A stretch of DNA of 37,710 nucleotides from Lachnospiraceae bacterium (GTDB lineage Bacteria > Bacillota > Clostridia > Lachnospirales > Lachnospiraceae), in the NCBI GenBank assembly GCA_900757145.1, contig CAAEMT010000034.1, positions 1-37,710 of the forward strand, given 5' to 3'. Below the pieces are notes generated by a model. It saw only the letters and a list, made by a program, of their open reading frames with translations. It did no database searches and was not told the DNA's origin. Below are positions 15,436 to 23,461 of the stretch, one piece after another. The translations under genes and the position numbers were made by a program. Numbering within the stretch: the stretch's first letter is position 1; every line of letters starts with the position of its first letter.

Positions 15436-16622
15436 AAACGACCAGTCAGTATATTGCGGCTACAGAAGAAAACGTCCTGCATACATACAACCGGTTTCCG
15501 GTTGTGTTTGAGAGCGGGAAAGGCGTATACCTGACCGATACAGACGGGAAGGAGTATCTTGATTTCGGATCGGGGATCGCTGTATTTGCGCTTGGATACG
15601 GAAATGAGGCGTATGAGGCGGCATTAAAGGGACAGATTGAAAAGCTGATCCATACATCAAATCTGTTTTACAATATACCGCTTGCGGATGCGGCGCAAAA
15701 GCTGGCAGAAAAAAGCGGACTGGATAAAGTCTTCTTTACGAACAGCGGCACAGAGGCGATTGAGGGTGCGATCAAGGCGGCAAAAAAGTACGCTTACTTA
15801 AAGGATGGACGTACAGACCATGAGATTATTGCGATGCGCCGCTCCTTTCACGGCAGAAGCCTTGGCGCTCTTTCTGTTACGGGAAATAAGCATTATCAGG
15901 AACCGTTCCAGCCGCTTATAGAAGGCGTGCGCTTTGCTGACTTTAATGATCTTGAAAGTGTAGAGGCGTGCGTAAATGACCGTACCTGCGCGATCATTTT
16001 GGAGACGGTACAAGGCGAGGGCGGAATTTATCCGGCAGAAAAGGAATTTTTAAAAGGCATCCGGGACATTTGTGATAAGCAGGATATCCTGCTTATTCTT
16101 GACGAAATACAGTGCGGTATGGGGCGAACCGGAAACTGGTTTGCATATCAGGGATACGGTATAATGCCTGATATCATGACGTCTGCGAAAGCGCTTGGCT
16201 GCGGTATTACAGTCGGGGCTTTTGTATTAAATGAAAAGACCGCAAAAGCCTCTCTGGTTCCCGGAGATCATGGCACAACGTACGGAGGCAATCCGTTGGC
16301 GTGCGCAGCTGTTTCGGCAGTATTTGATCAGTTTGAAGTGTTGGGTATTACAGAACATGTAAAAAAGACAGCGCCGTATCTAGAGAGGAGACTCGATGCG
16401 CTTACAGAAAAGTATGATTTTCTTGGTGAAAGACGTGGCATGGGGCTGATGCAGGGGATTGTAGTAAAAGACCGGCCGGTAGGGGAAATCATAAAGAAAG
16501 CGCTCGAGAATGGTCTTGTGCTCATGAGCGCCGGAAATGATGTGCTTCGTTTTGTTCCGCCGCTTATCATTACGGAAGCAGATATAGATGAGATGATCGT
16601 GCGGCTTGAGAATTCTTTCTAA
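15432..16622 (+). CDS. argD: Acetylornithine aminotransferase
   Basis: A 396-residue class III PLP-dependent aminotransferase converting N-acetylglutamate semialdehyde to N-acetylornithine. The cofactor region FFTNSGTEAIEGAIK, the motif LILDEIQCGMGRTG and the PLP-binding lysine K253 in TSAKALG are all present, and HGTTYGGNPLAC follows. The start overlaps the argB stop codon, so translation is probably coupled. It is the last arginine gene in the cluster; argF and argH are not in this window. Confidence 0.95.
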   Translation: MKTTSQYIAATEENVLHTYNRFPVVFESGKGVYLTDTDGKEYLDFGSGIAVFALGYGNEAYEAALKGQIEKLIHTSNLFYNIPLADAAQKLAEKSGLDKVFFTNSGTEAIEGAIKAAKKYAYLKDGRTDHEIIAMRRSFHGRSLGALSVTGNKHYQEPFQPLIEGVRFADFNDLESVEACVNDRTCAIILETVQGEGGIYPAEKEFLKGIRDICDKQDILLILDEIQCGMGRTGNWFAYQGYGIMPDIMTSAKALGCGITVGAFVLNEKTAKASLVPGDHGTTYGGNPLACAAVSAVFDQFEVLGITEHVKKTAPYLERRLDALTEKYDFLGERRGMGLMQGIVVKDRPVGEIIKKALENGLVLMSAGNDVLRFVPPLIITEADIDEMIVRLENSF

Positions 16623-16633
16623 AATTAATATAG

Positions 16634-16734
16634 TATAATCTGTATCAGATCTGCATATACTCACGACATAAAGCCTGTGGGGGAGCATTTGGGCGCTGTG
16701 AGAAATCATCTGCGCGCGCATGCTCTCACAGTGC
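16634..16734 (+). promoter_or_regulatory. Leader of the DMT gene with competing hairpins
   Basis: A TATAAT (16634–16639) without a good -35 is followed by a leader able to form two exclusive stems. One is GCGCTGTGAGA (16693–16703) with TCTCACAGTGC (16724–16734), 11 bp with one G·U. The other pairs GAGCAT (16683–16688) with ATGCTC (16720–16725). They share bases 16724–16725 at minimum. The first stem ends 11 nt upstream of the TGGAG ribosome binding site. It could instead be a terminator for argD, but there is no T tract. Confidence 0.4.
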
Positions 16735-16758
16735 AGGCAGGGAAATGGAGTGGATGAT

Positions 16759-17187
16759 ATGTGGGGAATTATTACAGCTTTAGTATCGGGCGCGCTCATG
16801 AGCGTTCAGGGCGTATTTAATACAGAAGTGACGAAGCAGACGAGCCTTTGGGTGTCGTCTGCTTTTGTGCAGCTTACGGCACTTATCGTATGCCTTGGAG
16901 CGTGGCTTGTCACGGACCGCACAAATTTTATGAAAATCATGCAGGTCGATCCGAAATATATGTTGCTTGGAGGAGCGATAGGGGCTTTTATCACAATCAC
17001 AGTTGTAAAAAGTATGGACAGTCTGGGACCGGCCAGGGCAGCAATGCTCATTGTTATCGCACAGCTTATTATTGCATATGTGATTGAGCTTATGGGGCTG
17101 TTTGGGGTGGAGAAGCAGCCCTTTGAATGGAGAAAGGTAATAGGAATGGCTGTTGCAATAGCAGGTATCGTGATCTTTAAATGGTAA
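16759..17187 (+). CDS. Small DMT-superfamily (YdcZ/DUF606-like) membrane protein
   Basis: A 142-residue integral membrane protein with about five hydrophobic helices. They begin with WGIITALVSGALMSVQGVFN, a pattern typical of the YdcZ/DUF606 branch of drug/metabolite transporters, and end with VIGMAVAIAGIVIFKW. Proteins of this length are half-size relative to EamA transporters and probably work as dimers. The substrate is unknown. The ATG at 16759 follows TGGAG by 9 nt; a GTG at 16750 is less likely. The gene stands alone between argD and the debranching enzyme. Confidence 0.82.
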   Translation: MWGIITALVSGALMSVQGVFNTEVTKQTSLWVSSAFVQLTALIVCLGAWLVTDRTNFMKIMQVDPKYMLLGGAIGAFITITVVKSMDSLGPARAAMLIVIAQLIIAYVIELMGLFGVEKQPFEWRKVIGMAVAIAGIVIFKW

Positions 17188-17201
17188 GCAGATATTTATA
17201 T

Positions 17202-17230
17202 TTGACGCTTTCTCAGTTTACCCGTATAAT
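17202..17230 (+). promoter_or_regulatory. Strong sigma-A promoter of the debranching-enzyme gene
   Basis: TTGACG and TATAAT with a 17-bp spacer make this one of the best consensus promoters in the window. A long-range inverted repeat starts at the base after the -10: AGTTATC+GCGGC (17231–17243) and GCCGC+GATAACT (17287–17299), which ends just before the ribosome binding site. Confidence 0.75.
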
Positions 17231-17312
17231 AGTTATCGGCGGCAGATTATGGAGAATAAGAAAGAATTAGGAAGAAATATGGAGAAGCCGCAGATAACTG
17301 GGAGGACTTATT

Positions 17313-19448
17313 TTGAAATTTTATAAGCATGTATCGACGCTGGATGTTGCGACATCTGTCAGTCCCATGGGAGAGATCGAAGGGTATCAGGTGCGCCCCG
17401 GAATGTTTGATGTGGTCGGGGCAACAGCGCTTCCGGTCGGTGTTAATTTTACAGTTCACACGCATGACGGTACTTCGTGTGAACTTTTGCTGTTCCATAA
17501 CGGGGAAGAGGAGCCGTATGCAGTTCTTCCTTTTCCGGAGGCTTACAAGATCGGAGACGTCTATTCGATGATCGTGTTTGGACTTAATATAGAAGAGTTT
17601 GAATACGCGTACCGCATTGACGGACCGTATGACCAGAAGGAAGGGCTTCTTTTTGACAGACAGAAAATCCTGCTGGACCCGTATGCGCAGGCTGTTGCAG
17701 GGCAGAAAGTGTGGGGAGAGCAGAGGACGAAATCTTACCATGCAAGAGTTGTAAAGGATATGTTTGACTGGGGCGATATGCCGCAGTCGAGCCGGGAACT
17801 CAGCGATCTTATCATCTACGAGCTGCATGTGCGCGGCTTTACAAAACATGAGTCTTCCGGCGTAGAGCATAAAGGAACCTTTGCCGGACTGATGGAAAAG
17901 ATTCCGTATCTTAAGGAGCTTGGAATCAATGCCGTAGAGCTGATGCCTATCTTTGAATTCGATGAGACAGTAAACGCCCGCGAGGTAGACGGAAAGAGGC
18001 TGCTTGAGTGCTGGGGCTATAACACAGTCGGTTTTTTTGCGCCCAATACAAGCTATACGGCTGCAAAAGAGACGAATCATGAGGGGACAGAGCTAAAGAC
18101 GCTGATAAAGGCGCTGCATGAAAATGGCATCGAGGTGATTCTTGACGTCGTATTTAATCATACGGCAGAAGGCAATCATAAAGGACGAACGTTTAGTTTT
18201 AAGGGCTTTGACAATAAGATCTACTATATGCTGACACCGGATGGGAATTATTACAATTTCAGCGGCTGCGGCAATACACTCAACTGTAATCATCCGGTCG
18301 TACGGCAGATGATACTTGAATGTCTGCGCTACTGGACGGTATATTATCGTGTCGATGGGTTCCGGTTTGATCTGGCAAGTATACTCGGAAGGAATACAGA
18401 CGGTTCGCCGATGAATAATCCGCCTCTGCTAAAAAGTCTCGCATACGATCCGATCCTTGCTAATGTAAAGCTGATAGCCGAGGCGTGGGATGCGGGCGGA
18501 ATGTATCAGGTAGGCAGCTTTCCGGCAAGTAAACGCTGGGCAGAATGGAATGGAAGATACCGTGATTCCATACGCGGTTTTCTCAAGGGAAACTGCTGGG
18601 AGTCGTGGAACGCTGCATGGAGTATCTGCGGTTCGGGAGATCTGTACGGCGGTTATCACAGAGAGCACAATGACCGGTACGCCGGATACAACTCCTGTGT
18701 GAACTTTCTGACGTGCCATGACGGCTTTACGCTGTATGATCTGTATGCATATAATGATAAGCACAACTGGAATAACGGATGGAACAATACAGACGGAAGC
18801 AGCAATAATTTAAGCTGGAACTGCGGAGCGGAGGGAGAGACGAATGATCCGGAGGTTCTTTCGCTTCGTTACCGGATGATCCGAAATGCCTGTGCCGTAC
18901 TGATGTGCAGCCGCGGGACTCCGATGTTTTTGGCAGGAGATGAGTTTGGAAATACGCAGTACGGCAATAACAACTGTTATTGTCAGGATAACGAGATATT
19001 CTGGCTCGACTGGACGATGCTTGAGAAAAACAAAGAGCTGTTTGAGTTTTTCAAATTTATGATCGAATACCGCCATGAGCATACCATTATCAGAAAGAAG
19101 CTTCCGGATGCTCTTTGCGGAATGGAGGGAATGCACACACATGATCTGCAGGCGGAGAACATGACGCTGCCGCCTGAGACAAGGACATTTTCCGTCAGCT
19201 TTATCGGATATGATGCCGAAAAGGGCTGTGATGATTTCGTATACGTCTCGATCAATACGTACTGGGAGGATGTGATGATCACACTGCCGCATTTGAATGC
19301 AGCCGGCGCATGGTATTTGAGTGTCAATACGTATGGCAATGAGAACGGCAGGTATTTTTACCGCGAGGGCGAGGAAACGATGATCGAAAAAGAGTTTATC
19401 ATGCGCCCGCGTTCCGTTGCTGTCTTTACGGGCAGAGTATTCCGTTAA
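17313..19448 (+). CDS. glgX: Glycogen debranching enzyme / isoamylase-type alpha-1,6-glucosidase
   Basis: A 711-residue GH13 enzyme hydrolysing alpha-1,6 branches in glycogen or related glucans, probably cytoplasmic because no signal peptide is seen. The N-terminal ~150 residues are a CBM48-like domain. The catalytic barrel then shows DVVFNHTAEG, nucleophile D353 in DGFRFDLAS, acid/base E390 in LIAEAWDAGG, and D470 in TCHDGFTLYD. AGDEFGNTQYGNNN is typical of GlgX/isoamylase. A C-terminal beta domain follows. The start is TTG, with GGAGG 7 nt upstream. A pullulanase-type specificity cannot be excluded. No other glycogen genes are adjacent. Confidence 0.9.
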   Translation: MKFYKHVSTLDVATSVSPMGEIEGYQVRPGMFDVVGATALPVGVNFTVHTHDGTSCELLLFHNGEEEPYAVLPFPEAYKIGDVYSMIVFGLNIEEFEYAYRIDGPYDQKEGLLFDRQKILLDPYAQAVAGQKVWGEQRTKSYHARVVKDMFDWGDMPQSSRELSDLIIYELHVRGFTKHESSGVEHKGTFAGLMEKIPYLKELGINAVELMPIFEFDETVNAREVDGKRLLECWGYNTVGFFAPNTSYTAAKETNHEGTELKTLIKALHENGIEVILDVVFNHTAEGNHKGRTFSFKGFDNKIYYMLTPDGNYYNFSGCGNTLNCNHPVVRQMILECLRYWTVYYRVDGFRFDLASILGRNTDGSPMNNPPLLKSLAYDPILANVKLIAEAWDAGGMYQVGSFPASKRWAEWNGRYRDSIRGFLKGNCWESWNAAWSICGSGDLYGGYHREHNDRYAGYNSCVNFLTCHDGFTLYDLYAYNDKHNWNNGWNNTDGSSNNLSWNCGAEGETNDPEVLSLRYRMIRNACAVLMCSRGTPMFLAGDEFGNTQYGNNNCYCQDNEIFWLDWTMLEKNKELFEFFKFMIEYRHEHTIIRKKLPDALCGMEGMHTHDLQAENMTLPPETRTFSVSFIGYDAEKGCDDFVYVSINTYWEDVMITLPHLNAAGAWYLSVNTYGNENGRYFYREGEETMIEKEFIMRPRSVAVFTGRVFR

Positions 19449-19476
19449 AGAAAATGATGGAAATATAAGAAAAATA

Positions 19477-19505
19477 TTGCAAAACTTTTACTTTTTCGTT
19501 AAAAT
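19477..19505 (+). promoter_or_regulatory. Promoter of the comEA–comEC region
   Basis: TTGCAA and TAAAAT are spaced 17 bp apart, with the start expected near 19512. A small hairpin GCAGC/GCTGC follows in the leader just before comEA. No other good promoter was found before the one inside the 3' end of comEC, so this one may serve five genes. Confidence 0.6.
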
Positions 19506-19549
19506 AGATTTGCATAAGGGGAACCGCAGCCATTTGCTGCACGAAAAAT

Positions 19550-20344
19550 ATGCAAAAAAGAAAGATCATGCTGCTTGCGACAGTATTTGTGATAGCGCTT
19601 GGAGCGGGAGGCTGCAAAAAGGACGGTGCCGTTTACCATACAGGAGTCTGTGTGCAGACGGAATCGTACAGACCGGAGCCATCCGAGCACTGCAGGATCG
19701 AAGAGGAGGATGAGACGTATTCCCTGCCCCCGAAGAAGCAAGTGGTATCAGAGAAAGAAAAGCTTTCTTCTGCGGAGGCGAACCTTTCTGACGCAAAAGA
19801 AGCTGATTCGGCAGACATACAGGAAGAGTCTGCAGGTTATGTTCATGTCTGTGGCGCGGTCAATGTGCCGGGGGTATATCCGTTTCGCGAGGGGATGCGG
19901 CTTTTTGAAGCGGTGGAATTGGCGGGCGGCTTTTCAACGGATGCAGATGAGGTATGGCTCAATCAGGCGCAGATATTGCAGGACGGACAGCGGTTGTATA
20001 TTTACACACGCGAGGAAACGAAAGAGCTGCAGAATGTGCAGCCGCAGGATAGAGCGCAGCCGTTCGGCGCCCCTGATGTACAGGCGGTACAGGGCGGATC
20101 GCCGTATGGAAATGCTGTGCAGGAGCAGCTGGCAGGCGAACCTTTGGCAGAAGGAAAGGTAAATATAAATACGGCAGATAAGGCGGAGCTGATGACGCTT
20201 CCCGGTATCGGGGAGGCCAGAGCAGAAGCGATCATACAGTACCGGTCGCAGTGCGGAGGCTTTTCTGCGGTTGAGGAGATTCAGGAGATATCCGGCATCA
20301 AGAATGCCGTATATTCAAAAATAAAAGACCGTATTACGGTATAG
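19550..20344 (+). CDS. comEA: ComEA-like DNA-binding protein with SLBB and helix-hairpin-helix domains
   Basis: A 264-residue secreted or membrane-anchored protein. The N-terminus is a signal sequence (KIMLLATVFVIALGAG) followed by Gly-Cys, which could be a lipobox, whereas classical ComEA has a membrane anchor. A variable acidic spacer follows, then an SLBB domain (VHVCGAVNVPGVYPF ... LIN-type core) at about residues 97–160. The C-terminal ~65 residues are the double HhH domain, VNINTADKAELMTLPGIG, which binds double-stranded DNA during uptake. The start ATG has no strong ribosome binding site; an ATG six codons later is an alternative. comEC lies four genes downstream. Confidence 0.85.
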   Translation: MQKRKIMLLATVFVIALGAGGCKKDGAVYHTGVCVQTESYRPEPSEHCRIEEEDETYSLPPKKQVVSEKEKLSSAEANLSDAKEADSADIQEESAGYVHVCGAVNVPGVYPFREGMRLFEAVELAGGFSTDADEVWLNQAQILQDGQRLYIYTREETKELQNVQPQDRAQPFGAPDVQAVQGGSPYGNAVQEQLAGEPLAEGKVNINTADKAELMTLPGIGEARAEAIIQYRSQCGGFSAVEEIQEISGIKNAVYSKIKDRITV

Positions 20345-20367
20345 GTAGATAAAGAAGGAGTGGAATC

Positions 20368-21057
20368 ATGGCAAAAAAGGTTCTGGTAGTAGATGATGAG
20401 AAGCTGATCGTAAAAGGTATCCGCTTCAGCCTGGAGCAGGATGATATGGAAGTAGACTGTGCATACGATGGCGAAGAGGCTGTCCGTATGGCAAGGGAAA
20501 AGTCATATGATATTATTCTGCTTGACCTGATGCTTCCTAAGATGGACGGACTTGAGGTGTGCCGTGAGGTCAGGGAGTTTTCAGATGTGCCGATCGTGAT
20601 GCTTACAGCAAAGGGTGATGATATGGACAAGATCCTCGGTCTGGAGTATGGAGCAGACGATTATATTACAAAACCCTTCAATATCCTGGAGGTGAAAGCA
20701 AGACTGAAGGCGATCATTAGGAGGACGTCACAGAAAGCGGCTGCCGAACCGAAAGGAAAGATCGTAGAGGTAGGAGATCTTGCGCTTGACTGCGAAGGCA
20801 GAAGAGTCAGCATCGCAGGTAAGGAAGTCAATCTGACCGCGAAGGAGTTTGATGTGCTTGAGCTGCTTGTATTTAATCCAAACAAGGTATACAGCAGAGA
20901 GAATCTTCTGAACATCGTATGGGGATATGAGTATCCGGGCGATGTCCGCACAGTGGACGTACATATCCGCCGCCTGCGCGAGAAGATCGAAGCAAACCCG
21001 AGCGAACCGAAATACGTACATACGAAGTGGGGAGTTGGTTATTATTTCCAGCATTAA
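20368..21057 (+). CDS. OmpR-family response regulator
   Basis: A 229-residue two-component regulator. The receiver domain (residues 1–120) has the acidic pocket VVDDEK, phospho-acceptor D53 in LLDLMLP, Thr in MLTAKGD and Lys in ITKPF. The C-terminal winged helix (about 130–229) ends with VRTVDVHIRRLREKIE and GVGYYF, typical of the OmpR/PhoB type. The ATG follows AAGGAG. The kinase gene overlaps its 3' end, so the two are a cognate pair. The target genes are unknown. Confidence 0.95.
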   Translation: MAKKVLVVDDEKLIVKGIRFSLEQDDMEVDCAYDGEEAVRMAREKSYDIILLDLMLPKMDGLEVCREVREFSDVPIVMLTAKGDDMDKILGLEYGADDYITKPFNILEVKARLKAIIRRTSQKAAAEPKGKIVEVGDLALDCEGRRVSIAGKEVNLTAKEFDVLELLVFNPNKVYSRENLLNIVWGYEYPGDVRTVDVHIRRLREKIEANPSEPKYVHTKWGVGYYFQH

Positions 21058-22483
21058 GGAAAAGGCATCACAATATTTAAAAAGTCTTCGTATGCGCATC
21101 TTTGTGATCGTCATTTTGGTAGGTCTGATCCCGATCATGGTGATGAAGTCAGTCATTTTGAAAAATTATGTGACGCAGTCCGTAAACCAAAAATCAACGC
21201 TGATCCAGAATCAGTGTCAGCAACTTGTATCGCAAATGGGAAGCTCCGGCTATATTGCGGACGTATCGAAAGAAAAGCAGGTAGATAAGCAGGTGAGACA
21301 GCTTGCAAATATTTACAACGGCAGAGTGATCATTGTCGATGGCAATTTTTGGATCGTAAGAGACACGTTCGGAATTGATGAAGGTAAGGCGATCATCTCC
21401 GAAGAGGTGCTTAAGTGCTTTCTCGACGCGGAGTCCGTGACAAATTATAATGCGGAGAGCCGCTTTCTGGAGCTTACGATGCCTGTGAAAAATTCCGAGA
21501 CAAAAGCGACAGAAGGAATCATGATCGTCAGTGTTTCGACGGAGGATATTAATGCCGGAAGAGAAGCGCTTGACAATACCGTTTTGATCCTTCAGGTCAT
21601 TGTGACACTTTTTGTCCTTTCGGCGGCGTACTATGTGGCGAGAGTCCTGACAAAGCCGTTTGACCGGATCACACAATCGCTTGAAGAGGTGCGCGGCGGC
21701 GTGCTGGAGCAGGAAATATCGATCCCTGATTATACGGAGACACAGCTTCTTGCAGAAGCGTACAACCGTATGCTCAAGCGTATGAAGCTGCAGGAAGACT
21801 CCAGACAGGAATTTGTCTCGAACGTTTCACACGAGCTAAAGACGCCGATCACTTCGATGAAGGTGCTCGCGGATTCGCTGCTTGCGCAGGAGGATGTGCC
21901 TGTAGAACTTTATAAGGAATTTATGAGCGATATAGCGGAAGAGATTGACCGCGAGAACAAGATCATTTCCGATCTGCTCTCGCTTGTCAAGATGGACAAG
22001 AAGTCCGCCGATATCCATATTGAAGAGACGAATATCAATCAGCTCATCGAGCTTATCTTAAAGAGGCTGCGCCCGATCGCCGCAAAACAGGGGATCGATC
22101 TCGTGCTTGAGAGTTTTAAACCGATTCTTGCCGAGGTGGATGAGACAAAGCTTACTCTTGCGCTGTCGAATCTCGTGGAAAATGGTATTAAATACAACCA
22201 TGAGGACGGCTGGGTACACGTTTCCCTGAACGTTGACAGCAAGTATTTTTATGTCAAGGTTGAGGATTCCGGTATGGGTATTCCGGAAGAGGATCAGGAG
22301 CATATCTTCGAGCGTTTTTACCGTGTAGATAAATCACATTCGCGCGAGATCGGAGGGACAGGACTCGGACTTGCGATCACGAGGAGCGCAGTGCTGATGC
22401 ACCACGGCGCGATCAAGGTTTACAGCAAAGAGGACGAGGGTACGACATTTACCGTTCGTATTCCGCTGAAATACGTTCCGTAG
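21035..22483 (+). CDS. Membrane sensor histidine kinase
   Basis: About 482 residues: a first membrane helix at 21–40 (RIFVIVILVGLIPIMVM), an extracytoplasmic sensor of about 140 residues, a second helix near 184–204, a HAMP linker, and a HisKA domain with phospho-acceptor H266 in NVSHELKTPIT. The ATPase domain has N-box LSNLVENGIKYN, DSGMGIP, FERFYRVDKSHS and GGTGLGLAI. The start is uncertain. TTG at 21035, overlapping the regulator by 23 nt, keeps a short basic N-terminus; the first ATG, at 21092, has no ribosome binding site. The frame is open further 5' but only as a shadow of the regulator. The ligand is unknown. Confidence 0.9.
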   Translation: MVIISSIKEKASQYLKSLRMRIFVIVILVGLIPIMVMKSVILKNYVTQSVNQKSTLIQNQCQQLVSQMGSSGYIADVSKEKQVDKQVRQLANIYNGRVIIVDGNFWIVRDTFGIDEGKAIISEEVLKCFLDAESVTNYNAESRFLELTMPVKNSETKATEGIMIVSVSTEDINAGREALDNTVLILQVIVTLFVLSAAYYVARVLTKPFDRITQSLEEVRGGVLEQEISIPDYTETQLLAEAYNRMLKRMKLQEDSRQEFVSNVSHELKTPITSMKVLADSLLAQEDVPVELYKEFMSDIAEEIDRENKIISDLLSLVKMDKKSADIHIEETNINQLIELILKRLRPIAAKQGIDLVLESFKPILAEVDETKLTLALSNLVENGIKYNHEDGWVHVSLNVDSKYFYVKVEDSGMGIPEEDQEHIFERFYRVDKSHSREIGGTGLGLAITRSAVLMHHGAIKVYSKEDEGTTFTVRIPLKYVP

Positions 22484-22503
22484 ACAGGGACAGGAGGCAT
22501 TCG

Positions 22504-23457
22504 GTGAAAAATAGAAAAAATCTTTTCCGGCTGCTTGTTTTTGCCGCAGTACTCGTGATTGTATCGGGCTGTGCGAAACAGCACAGGGAAGAGGGCAGCT
22601 ACAAGGTTTATTATGTAAATACAGAAGGCACGCGTCTGATGGAACAAAAGTACAAGCCTGGCGCACAGTCGTTTGAGGAGATGATGCAGGAGCTTTTGGG
22701 TCAGCTTGCCGAAGCTCCGTCTGGGTATGCAAGCGCTCTGCCAAGTCAGGTAAAGATCAACGGCTTTGAACGAGGAATTGACGCGCTTCGGATTGATTTT
22801 TCCAAGGAGTATTACGAACTCACAAATACTCAGGAGGTTCTGCTGCGCGCAGCCGTTGTTAAAACAGTTAGTCAGATTCCGGGTGTGACAAAGATTATGA
22901 TCACTGTGGATCAGCAGCAGCTTGTCGATAAGCTTGGCAACCCAGTTCCTGCGATGGACGCAAATACTTTTATTGATACAAAGGAGGGTGGGATCAATTC
23001 CTATCAGTATACGAAGCTGATGCTCTACTTTGCGAATACAGACGGCGATCAGCTCATAAAAGAGGAGCGCAGGCTGCATTATTCAAGCAACATGGTGCTT
23101 GAACGCGTAATCGTGGAGCAGCTTATAGAAGGTCCGAAGGAGCATGGGGCTAAGCCGTTGTTTACAAATGATGTAAAAATTGAAAATATCTATACACAGA
23201 AAAATATCTGTACGATCACGTTTAACGATGCAGTCAACAAGGCTCCGTCCGAAGATCCTCTAAAGGCGGAGACAGCGTTGTATGCAGTCGTGAATTCCAT
23301 CTGTGAAACGAGTGACAAAATCGAAGGCGTGCGTCTTCAGATTGCCGGGAATGATGAAGCAATGTTTCGTGGAAAGATCGATCTGAATCAGGTTTTTGTG
23401 CCGGACTGGTCGTATATCGAGATGGATGAGATCGAGACAGAGCAGCCAAAGGAGTGA
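22504..23457 (+). CDS. GerMN-domain lipoprotein
   Basis: A 317-residue exported lipoprotein. A basic N-terminus, a hydrophobic stretch (LLVFAAVLVIVSG) and the lipobox Cys of VSGC predict membrane anchoring on the outer face. Two GerMN-type domains follow. The first (about residues 30–145) runs through VKINGFERGIDALRIDFS, the second (about 160–300) through YTQKNICTITFNDAV. GerMN domains occur in the spore germination protein GerM and in lipoproteins linked to two-component systems (LpqB type). The position directly after a kinase suggests a sensory accessory, which is inference. The start is GTG with AGGAGG upstream. comEC starts 4 nt after its stop codon. Confidence 0.85.
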   Translation: MKNRKNLFRLLVFAAVLVIVSGCAKQHREEGSYKVYYVNTEGTRLMEQKYKPGAQSFEEMMQELLGQLAEAPSGYASALPSQVKINGFERGIDALRIDFSKEYYELTNTQEVLLRAAVVKTVSQIPGVTKIMITVDQQQLVDKLGNPVPAMDANTFIDTKEGGINSYQYTKLMLYFANTDGDQLIKEERRLHYSSNMVLERVIVEQLIEGPKEHGAKPLFTNDVKIENIYTQKNICTITFNDAVNKAPSEDPLKAETALYAVVNSICETSDKIEGVRLQIAGNDEAMFRGKIDLNQVFVPDWSYIEMDEIETEQPKE

Positions 23458-23461
23458 TGGG

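Noticed and set aside
20927..21034. Upstream extension of the histidine kinase into the response regulator
   Set aside because: It is an alternative frame of the winged-helix region; the resulting residues are not kinase-like and no start signal is present.
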